64,000 nucleotides of DNA from Deltaproteobacteria bacterium UBA5205 (lineage in GTDB: Bacteria > Desulfobacterota > Syntrophorhabdia > Syntrophorhabdales > Syntrophorhabdaceae), in assembly GCA_002412715.1 (NCBI GenBank), contig DHVP01000030.1:119814-183813 (forward strand). Direction: 5' to 3'. The notes beneath the pieces are model-generated. The model saw only the letters and a program-made list of their open reading frames with translations. It ran no database searches and was not told the origin of the DNA. Numbering within the stretch: position 1 is the stretch's first letter; every line of letters starts with the position of its first letter. Below are positions 7,420 through 15,507 of the stretch, piece after piece. Position numbers and translations under genes: made by a program.

Positions 7420-9776
7420 ATGTCGAGGTTTCTGACATTCAGGGCGTTTTCCTCTATAAAGTTCCTGCGTGTCTCTATGTTGTTTCCCATAAGGACCGTG
7501 AAGACCTGGTCCGCGGCTACGGCGTCTTCGATAGTTACCTTCATGAGCTTTCTTTTTTCGGGATTCATCGTCGTTTCCCAGAGTTGTACGGCGTTCATCT
7601 CGCCAAGGCCTTTGTATCTCTGAATGCTGATCCCTTCTTTTCCTTTATCCAGGATATATCTCAAGAATTCATCGGGATGCATGGTAAGTGGCGGTTTGTT
7701 CCCGTCGGTCACGCGCACCCCTTCCTCATAGAAGTTTCTCACGGAAACATATGCCCTGTAAGCTTCAACGTAGTCTCCGGCGGTGCACATCTCGTATTCC
7801 ACCCTGATCGTTTTTCCCTTGCCACTCCTGGGCTCAACCTCGATACAATAGAGGTTGTGCTCCCGGTCCCTGGCCATCTTGCCGGCAAAGCCCAAGGATG
7901 CGAGGTAGGCGAGGAGCTTCTCCAGTTTGGTCTCGTTCTGAAAATCCTCTCTTTTCGTCAGGTCGAAACGCATGAGGCCGATGGACACCTCGCGGTCGAC
8001 GCCGTCGAAAAGGGAGTTCCGCAGATAATTTTCCACGATCTTTATCTTTTCCACTTTTTCGGCAAGCTCCGGGCCCTCCTGCGTGGAACCGTTAACTGCG
8101 CAGCGGGTCTTTTCCATGCCTCTCTGGGTTATGGTGCGCTCAAATTCATCCTCGTCCTTGGCATAAGACTCCTTGCTGCCGGCCTTTATTTTGTAGAGGG
8201 GCGGCTGGGCAATGAAAAGGTGCCCTTCAGCGAGAAGATCCGGCATTTGACGGTAGAAAAATGTAAGCAAAAGCGTCCGTATATGTGAACCGTCCACGTC
8301 GGCATCCGTCATAATGATGACCTTGTGATAGCGCAGGCGCCCTTTGCTCTCGGGGCCTATCCCGACGGCGAGATACATGTTGCGTATCTCCTGGTTCGTC
8401 AGCACCTTCTCCTGCCTGGATTTTTCGACGTTCAGTATTTTGCCTCTCAAGGGCAGTATGGCCTGGGTCTTCCGGTCGCGGCCCTGTTTGGCCGAGCCGC
8501 CTGCCGAATCGCCCTCAACAATGTAAAGCTCGCATTGGACAGGATCGGTTTCCTGGCAATCGGCAAGCTTTCCGGGCAGGATCCCGTTCTCGATGAGACT
8601 TTTGCTCTTCACGAGGTCTTTCGCTTTTTTTGCTGCTTCCCGCGCACGCCGGGCCTCGATGGCCTTGCCGATGATGGCCTTGGCTATGTGGGGGTTGAGC
8701 TCCAGGTATTCGGCTATTTTCTCATTCAAGAGGGATTCGACAATGCCTTTTATCTCACTATTGCCGAGTTTCGTTTTTGTCTGTCCCTCGAACTGCGGGT
8801 TCTGGACCTTGATGTTGATTACCGCGACGAGGCCTTCTTTAATGTCATCGCCGCTCAAGTTTTCCTTGATCTTGCCCTGCATGTTGGCCTGTATGAACCC
8901 GTTGACACACCTCGTAAGGGCTCCCCGGAAGCCGGTTACGTGTGTCCCGCCTTCCTTCGTGTTAACATTATTGACAAAGCTGTATATGTTCTCGTTATAT
9001 CCGTCGTTATATTGAATGGCAACTTCCAGAAGATCCAGAGACTGTCTTGAATTTGAAACGTAGATGGGCTCGTCAAAAAGGACCGTCTTGCTCGCATTGA
9101 GATACTTTACGAAGGAACGAATCCCGCCCTCATGCTTGAAATCCTGTTTTCTGCCCTTCCTTTCATCGCTGAGGATGATGTGAATGCCGTTGTTGAGAAA
9201 GGAGATTTCCCTCATGCGATGTGCCAGGGTATCATAACTGTATTCTGTCGTTTCAAATATGGTGGTATCCGCCTTGAATTTCACCTTGGTACCGGTACTT
9301 TCCGTGTCTCCGATCACGGCCAGATCGTTCATCCGGTTGCCCTGTTCATAGCGCTGGTAATAGACATTACCCGCCCTTTTCACTTCTATCTCAAGGTATT
9401 CCGACAGTGCGTTGACGACCGAAAGACCGACACCGTGAAGGCCGGCTGAGTAGCGGTAGGTGTCCTTGTCAAATTTGCCGCCTGCGTGCAGCTTCGTGAG
9501 AACGACCTCCAGGGCCGACATATTTTCCTCGGCGTGCATGGCAACCGGTATACCCCTGCCGTTGTCTTCGACGGTAATGCTGTTATCGCGATGGATCGTA
9601 ATTGCTATCCTGTTGCAGTATCCTTCCAGTGCCTCGTCAACGCTGTTGTCAACAAGTTCGTAGATGAGGTGGTGCAATCCCTCGATATTTGTGTTTCCGA
9701 TATACATCGACGGGACCTTCCTGACGGCGTCGAGGCCGCCAAGTATTTTTATACTTTCCGCTCCGTATTCACCCAT
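7416..9776 (-). CDS. gyrB: DNA gyrase subunit B
   Basis: GyrB supplies the ATPase half of DNA gyrase, which introduces negative supercoils. The 786-residue protein has the GHKL ATPase domain (VDNSVDEAL near residue 40, DNGRGIPV near residue 70, and an ATP-lid GLHGVGLSVVNALS), the transducer domain, and the TOPRIM metal-binding region with EGDSAGGSAKQGRD near residue 415 and DADVDGSHIRTLLLTF. Its length and the TOPRIM-associated insertion match Gram-negative GyrB rather than ParE. dnaN lies immediately upstream, and recF, which often separates the two, is absent. Confidence 0.95.
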   Translation of the reverse strand: MGEYGAESIKILGGLDAVRKVPSMYIGNTNIEGLHHLIYELVDNSVDEALEGYCNRIAITIHRDNSITVEDNGRGIPVAMHAEENMSALEVVLTKLHAGGKFDKDTYRYSAGLHGVGLSVVNALSEYLEIEVKRAGNVYYQRYEQGNRMNDLAVIGDTESTGTKVKFKADTTIFETTEYSYDTLAHRMREISFLNNGIHIILSDERKGRKQDFKHEGGIRSFVKYLNASKTVLFDEPIYVSNSRQSLDLLEVAIQYNDGYNENIYSFVNNVNTKEGGTHVTGFRGALTRCVNGFIQANMQGKIKENLSGDDIKEGLVAVINIKVQNPQFEGQTKTKLGNSEIKGIVESLLNEKIAEYLELNPHIAKAIIGKAIEARRAREAAKKAKDLVKSKSLIENGILPGKLADCQETDPVQCELYIVEGDSAGGSAKQGRDRKTQAILPLRGKILNVEKSRQEKVLTNQEIRNMYLAVGIGPESKGRLRYHKVIIMTDADVDGSHIRTLLLTFFYRQMPDLLAEGHLFIAQPPLYKIKAGSKESYAKDEDEFERTITQRGMEKTRCAVNGSTQEGPELAEKVEKIKIVENYLRNSLFDGVDREVSIGLMRFDLTKREDFQNETKLEKLLAYLASLGFAGKMARDREHNLYCIEVEPRSGKGKTIRVEYEMCTAGDYVEAYRAYVSVRNFYEEGVRVTDGNKPPLTMHPDEFLRYILDKGKEGISIQRYKGLGEMNAVQLWETTMNPEKRKLMKVTIEDAVAADQVFTVLMGNNIETRRNFIEENALNVRNLDI

Positions 9777-9779
9777 TTG

Positions 9780-10865
9780 TCATATCCTTATCGGCATTAC
9801 AATATTCTTGTAGCCCTCCATGTCTTTTGCCTTGAACAAGACGGCACCATAGGCCTTCGGCGCCGCTATGATTACCTCATCGCTTGTGAGGTGGCTTACC
9901 ACATCAATGAGAAATTTTACGTTGAAATTCATCGTGGCCTCTTCGCCCTCGTACTTTACGGCGATGACCTCTTTTGCCCGGCCGATGTCCGATTCCGCTT
10001 CGATCGTCATGGAATTATTTCCAAAGGTTATCTTCACCGGTTCCGATCTGCCGATGATTGAGGAAACCTTTTTGAGTCCCTTGAATAAGGCTTCTCTGTC
10101 CACCTCCGCGATGTTCGTGTTACCTGAAGGCAATACATTCTCGTAGTCCGGAAAATTACCTTCAATTATCCTGGATATAATCTTCATCTTCTCCGTGCTG
10201 AACTGGACGTGTTTATCGTCTATCACGATCCTGACATCCTCGTTCTCTCCGATCACCCTTTCCACTTCACTTATAGACCTCTTGGGAATCGTCATACCCT
10301 GAAAAGAGGCAAGGCCGTCAATCTCCTTCTGATAAAGGGCCATCCGGAAACCATCCGTTCCCACCACAGCCACCTTGCCGTCATGGCCTCTCATATACAT
10401 GCCCGTAAGGATGTACCGCGTCTCGTCGACGGATACCGCAAATTCCACCTTGTCTATCATCTCGAGAAGAATACTGCCGGGGACTGTAAACTCCTCTTTC
10501 CCTGTAATCTCCTTCGTTTCCGGAAACTCTTCGGGATCCTGAAGGCTCAAAGATATCTCCGTCATCTTTTGCCTGATGGTCATCACGTTGTCCTCAAAGT
10601 CGAACTCTATGGCTTCGTTGTCGAGTTCCTTAAGTATCTCAAGAAACTTTCTTCCATGCACAACAACCTTTTTCTCGATATCGGTGACAAAATCTATATA
10701 CGTGATGGCACTTACTTCCAGGTCTGTGGAATAGACCGTGGTCTTTTCCTTTCCAAAATCGATAAGGATGTTGGAAAGGATGGGCATAAGGGACCGTTTC
10801 TCGGTTATTGATACAATTTTGGATATTGGCTGCAGGATTCTGTTCTTATCTAATATTATTTTCAT
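9780..10865 (-). CDS. dnaN: DNA polymerase III beta subunit (sliding clamp)
   Basis: The beta clamp encircles DNA and gives the replicative polymerase its processivity. The protein is about 361 residues and shows the three-fold repeated clamp architecture, ending in the typical LIMPIRI-like tail (NIVMPIRI). I chose the ATG at 10865 because GAGGAG lies seven bases upstream and MKIILDKNRIL is the normal N-terminus; an ATG five codons earlier is less likely. The gene sits between dnaA and gyrB. Confidence 0.95.
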   Translation of the reverse strand: MKIILDKNRILQPISKIVSITEKRSLMPILSNILIDFGKEKTTVYSTDLEVSAITYIDFVTDIEKKVVVHGRKFLEILKELDNEAIEFDFEDNVMTIRQKMTEISLSLQDPEEFPETKEITGKEEFTVPGSILLEMIDKVEFAVSVDETRYILTGMYMRGHDGKVAVVGTDGFRMALYQKEIDGLASFQGMTIPKRSISEVERVIGENEDVRIVIDDKHVQFSTEKMKIISRIIEGNFPDYENVLPSGNTNIAEVDREALFKGLKKVSSIIGRSEPVKITFGNNSMTIEAESDIGRAKEVIAVKYEGEEATMNFNVKFLIDVVSHLTSDEVIIAAPKAYGAVLFKAKDMEGYKNIVMPIRI

Positions 10866-10880
10866 ATAGTAACTCCTCAT

Positions 10881-10982
10881 AACAGATAAGTGGTGTTAAA
10901 ATGTTGAAAACGTTGCAACCAACTAACATCACTGGATTAACTGAATATCGACTCTGTGCAAAAAACAAAGGCCGCTGTTGAA
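10881..10982. promoter_or_regulatory. dnaA-dnaN intergenic spacer
   Basis: This 100-base A+T-rich spacer lies between dnaA and dnaN. It contains TGTTGAAAACGTTGCAACC, with GTTGAAAA and GTTGCAAC elements resembling those upstream of dnaA, and it probably carries a dnaN promoter. No consensus DnaA box (TTATCCACA) is visible, so an origin function is possible but not shown. Confidence 0.3.
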
Positions 10983-12299
10983 TCATGTTGACTTTAATTT
11001 CTGAACAATCTTTTCAACAGTACCTTTCAACTCCTTTTTAACATGTAATTCACCATCTATCTTCTTGATCGAATGAATTACCGTGGCGTGGTCCTTCCCG
11101 CCGAACTTCTCCCCAATACTGACGAGCGACGATTCGGTCATCTTTCTCGATAGATACATCGCAACTTGCCGGGGCAGCATAATGGACTTTATGCGCTTGC
11201 CGGATTTTATGTCCCCGAGGGTAACGGAGAAATGGGAACATACTTCTTTTAGAATCATGTCGATGGTAATTTCCTTGTTCTTTTCCTTGATAATATGGCT
11301 CATGGTTCGCTTGGCGAGGTCCGTTGTGATCGGGCTGTTGTTGAGAGATGCATAGGCACCGACCCGGATCAGGGTGCCCTCGAGGGAACGGATGGAATCC
11401 TCGGAATTCGTGGCGATAAAAAAGGCTACATCGAGAGGCAAATCGATCTTTTCCTGTTCCGCCTTTTTGTTGAGAATGGCGACCTTCGTTTCTATGTCCG
11501 GAGATTGTATATCGGCGACAAGACCCCATTCGAACCGTGATTTAAGACGTTCTTCAAAATTCTCGATGTCCCGGGGAAATTTGTCGCTCGTGACAACGAT
11601 CTGTTTCATATTGTCGTAAAGGGTGTTGAAGGTGTGAAAGAACTCGGCCTGGGTTCTCTCTTTGCCGGCGATGAACTGGATGTCGTCGATGAGGATGATG
11701 TCCATCTTCCGAAATCTGTTCCGGAAATCCTCCATTTTTTCGTAGCGTATGGAATTGATAAGCTCGTTCGTAAATGTTTCCGCCGTGATATAACATATGC
11801 GTTCGGGGTTGGTTGTCCCGTGCTTTATGAGAAAGTTGCCGATGGCGTTGAGCAGGTGGGTCTTGCCGAGACCCACGCCCCCGTATATGAAGAGGGGATT
11901 GTAGGTCTTTCCCGGATTGGTCGATACCGCCAGACAGGCGGCATTTGCAAACTGGTTGCTCGTACCGACGACGAAGTTTTCGAAGGTATATTTGGGATTG
12001 AACTGACTGTAGTTTGCGGGCTTGCGGAAAATGACCTTCTTCTTTTCCTCCATCTTCTCATCCCTGTTCAGAACGTACTCTATCTTTACGTTTTCTTTGG
12101 TAACGTCCTTGAGGAGTGCTATAATGATGGATTCAAAATTCTCCGCCACCCAATCGCGAAAAAAGGCATTCGGTACCGCGATACGGCAATTGTCATCCTG
12201 AAGGTCGATGAAACTCAAGGGCTCGATCCAGGTTTTGAAGCTATCCTCGCTGACAATCGAGGCAATTTTCGGCTTTATTTGTGAAAGGATATCGGGCAT
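10983..12299 (-). CDS. dnaA: Chromosomal replication initiator protein DnaA
   Basis: DnaA binds origin boxes and opens the duplex to start replication. The 438-residue protein has domain I at the N-terminus (beginning MPDILSQIKPKIASIVSEDS), then the AAA+ domain with Walker A GGVGLGKTHLLNAIGN near residue 140 and Walker B ILIDDIQFIAGK near residue 200. The C-terminal DNA-binding domain has the signature KDHATVIHSIKKI. Domain II is short. No clear Shine-Dalgarno sequence precedes the ATG, and the upstream region holds repeated TTTTCAACA-like elements that may be initiator binding sites. Confidence 0.96.
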   Translation of the reverse strand: MPDILSQIKPKIASIVSEDSFKTWIEPLSFIDLQDDNCRIAVPNAFFRDWVAENFESIIIALLKDVTKENVKIEYVLNRDEKMEEKKKVIFRKPANYSQFNPKYTFENFVVGTSNQFANAACLAVSTNPGKTYNPLFIYGGVGLGKTHLLNAIGNFLIKHGTTNPERICYITAETFTNELINSIRYEKMEDFRNRFRKMDIILIDDIQFIAGKERTQAEFFHTFNTLYDNMKQIVVTSDKFPRDIENFEERLKSRFEWGLVADIQSPDIETKVAILNKKAEQEKIDLPLDVAFFIATNSEDSIRSLEGTLIRVGAYASLNNSPITTDLAKRTMSHIIKEKNKEITIDMILKEVCSHFSVTLGDIKSGKRIKSIMLPRQVAMYLSRKMTESSLVSIGEKFGGKDHATVIHSIKKIDGELHVKKELKGTVEKIVQKLKST

Positions 12300-12609
12300 G
12301 GTATGGATTTTTTCAACAACTTTTCAACATATGTGGAAAATTAGTAGTACCCCAGAGGTTTGGAATTAACTCAAATGTAACTGAGAAATCTTTCAACGGT
12401 AATGTGCCGGATAAAGTATAACCAATTCTACAGGACATTTTTGACCAAGTCAACAACTTTTACGTGCCGCCGTGCGCCGGGCCGCTCCTCGCTCACTAGC
12501 CGGGAGACGGCGTATCCCGAACCGGGTTGTTTTCCGGAGAAAGAGGGCCCCCGGCGGCTCGGCTTACCGGCGCGTTTGCAGTACGGTTCTCTTTCTGATA
12601 CTATTGACC
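12300..12609. other. Gene-free region upstream of dnaA, candidate origin region
   Basis: About 310 bases separate dnaA from the divergent thioredoxin-like gene. The first 170 bases are A+T-rich and contain tandem TTTTTCAAC and CTTTTCAACA elements at about 12308-12331, a TTTCAACGG at about 12391 and GTCAACAACTTTT at about 12448. The rest is G+C-rich. Position beside dnaA, A+T content, and the switch of gene direction from minus to plus here all suit oriC. Canonical TTATCCACA boxes are not seen, so the assignment is an inference. Confidence 0.4.
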
Positions 12610-13068
12610 ATGCAAACCGGACGGGCCTTAATTGTCACCGCATTTTTCCTCTCCCTTTTTTGCTGCAGCACCGTCTTCGCACAGGAGACCATGAAGCAGA
12701 TTCGGGAACGCATCGCGAGGGAAAAGAAACCCGCCGTTGTGTATCTCTTCACACCCTCGTGAGCTTACTGTCGGAGAATGGACCGGGATGTCCTGGAGAC
12801 GAAGGAGATACGGGAAGAGCTTGGCAGGAGCGTGGCATATTTTCGCGTCAACGGGGACACCGCGCCGCACATCGCCAGGGAGAACAACCTCATGGGTTAT
12901 CCGACGACGATCCTTCTCGACGAGACGGGAAAGAAAATCATACAGATTCCCGGTTTTATAGGGAAAAAGGACTTCAAAACGGTCCTCGCCTATCTCGCCG
13001 GAAAACACTACAAAAAGATGCCGCTGATCGATTATCTGAAAAAAGAAGGGGTTGGGAGCAGGGGCTAG
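12610..13068 (+). CDS. Secreted thioredoxin-like selenoprotein with a UxxC active site (in-frame UGA)
   Basis: The gene is interrupted by one in-frame TGA at 12760-12762, and reading through it gives a continuous 152-residue thioredoxin-fold protein. Residues 1-25 form a signal peptide (ending FCCSTVFAQ). The redox site reads T-P-S-U51-A-Y-C54, where thioredoxin-like proteins have CxxC, so the TGA falls exactly on the catalytic N-terminal cysteine. Downstream the fold continues with YFRVNGDTAPHIARENNLMGYPTTILLDETG, including the cis-proline motif GYPTT expected of this fold. A short hairpin lies at the right distance after the TGA. Periplasmic thiol reductase or disulfide exchange is the likely role. 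The ATG at 12610 was chosen from the signal peptide; its ribosome site is weak. Nonsense mutation is the alternative but fits poorly. Confidence 0.82.
12780..12793 (+). promoter_or_regulatory. Candidate bacterial SECIS hairpin
   Basis: Seventeen bases after the in-frame TGA the mRNA can form GGAC-CGGGAU-GUCC, a four-pair stem with a six-base loop carrying G residues. Outer GUC (12770-12772) and GAC (12798-12800) can extend it across an internal loop. Bacterial SECIS elements are small stem-loops at about this distance with a G near the start of the apical loop. The stem is short, so the match is suggestive only. Confidence 0.45.
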
Positions 13069-13113
13069 GGTGCCAGCCGGAAGCGCGGCCTCCTCTTCTA
13101 CCCGAAACCGTCC

Positions 13114-13578
13114 CTACATCAACGATCTGAACCCCACGAGATATCTTTGCCAGTACTTCGATTCGAGGGAATCTATCGCCACGCCCCTGGATTTCGAGGC
13201 ATGAACGAAGTCGGTCCCATTGATCATAATGCCGATATGATCGTCGTTCCTGATCTTGAAAAGGACAAGGTCGCCGGGCTGGACGGCACCGCGCGATATC
13301 TCGGCCCCGAAACGCCCCTGGGCCTCAGCGGTTTTAGGGACTGAAAGCCCTGCCTGCCTGTAGGTAAAGTATATGAGGCCGCTGCAGTCGAAATAATCAG
13401 GCCCCTTGTTGCCGCTGCGGTACTGTTTGCCCTGCTGGGCCAGCGCTATCTGAACGACGTTGCTGCGGGCACCTTCCGGTATATCGTAGATCTTAATCTT
13501 CTTCGGTGCGCAGGAAGGGATGAGAAACACGAGGGAAACACACGCAAGCACCGCGGCGCGCCCGGCAAATTTTTTCAT
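13114..13578 (-). CDS. NlpC/P60-family peptidoglycan hydrolase lipoprotein
   Basis: The 154-residue protein has a lipoprotein signal peptide ending LIPSC, so it is probably anchored to a membrane facing the periplasm. The NlpC/P60 domain follows, with catalytic cysteine in DYFDCSGLIYFTY near residue 63, histidine in NDDHIGIMI near residue 114, and a third polar residue in the FVHASKSRGV segment. These enzymes cut gamma-D-glutamyl-meso-diaminopimelate bonds in cell-wall peptides. Its start overlaps the stop of the HAD phosphatase gene by one base, so the two are co-transcribed. Confidence 0.9.
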   Translation of the reverse strand: MKKFAGRAAVLACVSLVFLIPSCAPKKIKIYDIPEGARSNVVQIALAQQGKQYRSGNKGPDYFDCSGLIYFTYRQAGLSVPKTAEAQGRFGAEISRGAVQPGDLVLFKIRNDDHIGIMINGTDFVHASKSRGVAIDSLESKYWQRYLVGFRSLM

Positions 13579-14219
13579 CAGATAACGACCCCCAGCAAGG
13601 ATTTAGCCGCACACAGCTCTTCAATATAGACAGTACGGTTGGGGAAGTTCGGCGAGCCGCCGTTTATGTTGAATCCAATGGGCAGTCCGACCTCTTCGAA
13701 CATTCCCCTGTCGCCTTCACCGTCGCCGATCGCGGAGGCCTCATCAAAGGCGAGGCCATAGTGCGCCAGTGTCTGGCGCACTATGGCGCCCTTCATGTCG
13801 TAATCGACATTTATGCATATTTCGCCCGAGAGGATGCCGTCCCTGACGATAAGATCGTTGGAAAAGCACAGGTCGATGGAGAGCTCCCGCCGTACCTTAT
13901 CCACAAGCAGGGAAAGCCCCGTGGAGATAATGACGGTGATCACGCCGGCCGACCTCAAGGACCGGACAAGCTCCCGAGCCCCCGGCTGATAGGGTATTTC
14001 GTGCACAACGGACTCGACGCTGTCGATGCCAAGCCCTTTCCACATCAGGGCATCCCTTCTGCAGAATTCATGGTAGTCGATCGTGCCCTGCCGGAAAAGC
14101 GCCTGATATTTGTCGGCGTTGTCCGTCCACAGGGACAGGCGGCGGTGGAGGTATTCCCAGCTGCTTTTGACCGTTGTGAGCGTGCCATCGCAGTCAAGGA
14201 AGACTATCTTGGTGGCCAT
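13578..14219 (-). CDS. HAD-superfamily phosphatase, phosphoserine phosphatase-like
   Basis: The 213-residue protein begins with the HAD motif I, FLDCDGTLT, with the nucleophile aspartate at residue 9 and the general acid at residue 11. Motif II is the threonine of IVIISTGLS near residue 97, and motif III/IV is AIGDGEGDRGMFE near residue 165. The spacing and the helical cap after motif I resemble SerB-type phosphatases, but the substrate cannot be read from the sequence. It is co-oriented with and overlaps the NlpC/P60 gene. No serine pathway genes are near. Confidence 0.8.
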   Translation of the reverse strand: MATKIVFLDCDGTLTTVKSSWEYLHRRLSLWTDNADKYQALFRQGTIDYHEFCRRDALMWKGLGIDSVESVVHEIPYQPGARELVRSLRSAGVITVIISTGLSLLVDKVRRELSIDLCFSNDLIVRDGILSGEICINVDYDMKGAIVRQTLAHYGLAFDEASAIGDGEGDRGMFEEVGLPIGFNINGGSPNFPNRTVYIEELCAAKSLLGVVI

Positions 14220-14308
14220 GGGTCTTATATAGCATCCGGAATAAAAAAAAGCTATCCCTTAACCGCCGCCGGTGGACTATAATACTAGTTCGGAGGATAT
14301 GAGGCCCG

Positions 14309-14896
14309 ATGGAGAAGGAAAAAAGCGGTTCGGAGCCGCCCGACTGGGACGATCGGTATAAGAACGGGTACTACGACGGGGCCGACGAGCCCCACGAACT
14401 CCTCGTAAGTCACGCCGGACTCATTCCTGCGGGAGGGTGCGTCGCCGACATCGCCATGGGACAGGGAAGAGACGCGCTTTACCTTGCATCCCGGGGCCTT
14501 CACGTTACGGGGCTCGAGCGCTCATGGGAGGCCCTGAAGCTTGCCAGGGAATCCATGGAGACTCGAGGGCTATCCATGGATATCGTGCAGGGCGATGCCG
14601 AAAGGCTGCCCTTCAAGGACGGGTCTTTTCAGGGGATCATCGTTTTCTATTTCCTGCTCCGCCAGATAGCGCCCGACATCGCGGCAACGTTGGACAGGGG
14701 TGGTATACTTATATATGAAACCTTCCTGAAGAGGCAGAATGAGGTGGACAGGCCCAGGAATCCAGCCTTTCTTCTCGACGACGGCGAGCTCTTAAGCCTC
14801 TTTCCCGGGTTTGAGGCCATCCACTACAACGAAGGCGTGCGCAGGGACAGGGGCAAGGTAAGGGCAACAGCCCGACTGGTCGCGAGAAAGATATGA
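14309..14896 (+). CDS. Class I SAM-dependent methyltransferase, TehB-like
   Basis: The 195-residue protein begins with a DWDDRYKNGYY segment and has a SAM-binding region around VADIAMGQGRDALYLASRG near residue 50. An acidic residue follows in GLERSW, and a later post-motif segment reads RGGILIYETFL. This layout resembles small methyltransferases of the TehB/thiopurine type, whose substrates vary (tellurite, thiols, small molecules). The stop overlaps the start of the TsaC gene by four bases. The substrate is unknown. Confidence 0.75.
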   Translation: MEKEKSGSEPPDWDDRYKNGYYDGADEPHELLVSHAGLIPAGGCVADIAMGQGRDALYLASRGLHVTGLERSWEALKLARESMETRGLSMDIVQGDAERLPFKDGSFQGIIVFYFLLRQIAPDIAATLDRGGILIYETFLKRQNEVDRPRNPAFLLDDGELLSLFPGFEAIHYNEGVRRDRGKVRATARLVARKI

Positions 14897-15507
14897 TCGT
14901 AGAATGGAACCCCGAAAGGCCGAAGAAAAAGATCACCGAGCTCATCCTGCGGACGATCGAGGAGGGCGGCATCATCGCCTATCCCACGGACACCCATTAC
15001 GGCATCGGGTGCGACCTGTTCAACATTAAATCAATACGAAGACTTTACGCGATGAAGCGCCTCGACGAGAAGAGGGCGCTCAGCATTATCTGCAGGGATT
15101 TAAAGGACATAAGTACCTATGCGGTGCTCACGGACTTCTCATTCGATATCGTCAAGTGGTATCTGCCGGGACCTTTTACGTTTGTCCTCAAGGCGAGAAA
15201 GATCATACCGAAACTGCTTATGACGGACAGAAAGGAGGTTGGCGTCAGGATACCGGCCCACCCCGTACCTGTCGGAATTGCCCGGCTCTGCGGCAGGCCG
15301 GTCATTAATACAAGCGCGCGGGTCGCCGGAGATGATGTGATGACCGACCCCAGGGTCATTGAAAAGACCTTCGGCGCCGGCCTGGCCCTTATCGTGGACG
15401 GGGGGATATTGACGAGCGAGCCGTCGACGGTGGTAAAGCTGACGGATGATGTCGTGGAGCTGTTAAGGGAAGGGAAGGGGGCCCTCGCGGACCGCCTTTC
15501 CCCGTAG
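14893..15507 (+). CDS. L-threonylcarbamoyladenylate synthase (TsaC/Sua5/YciO family)
   Basis: This family makes threonylcarbamoyl-AMP from threonine, bicarbonate and ATP, the donor for the t6A37 modification of ANN-decoding tRNAs. The 204-residue protein shows the YrdC domain: GGIIAYPTDTHYGIGCD near residue 30, the KRLDEKRALSIIC segment near residue 57 and the VGVRIPAHPV segment near residue 117. The length fits a single-domain TsaC or YciO protein without the Sua5 C-terminal domain. YciO paralogues look similar, and I cannot separate them by eye. Confidence 0.85.
   Translation: MIVEWNPERPKKKITELILRTIEEGGIIAYPTDTHYGIGCDLFNIKSIRRLYAMKRLDEKRALSIICRDLKDISTYAVLTDFSFDIVKWYLPGPFTFVLKARKIIPKLLMTDRKEVGVRIPAHPVPVGIARLCGRPVINTSARVAGDDVMTDPRVIEKTFGAGLALIVDGGILTSEPSTVVKLTDDVVELLREGKGALADRLSP

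Noticed and set aside
12472..12609. In-frame extension upstream of the thioredoxin-like gene back to 12472.
   Set aside because: It would put 46 arginine-rich residues before a clear signal peptide. The signal peptide begins at the ATG at 12610.
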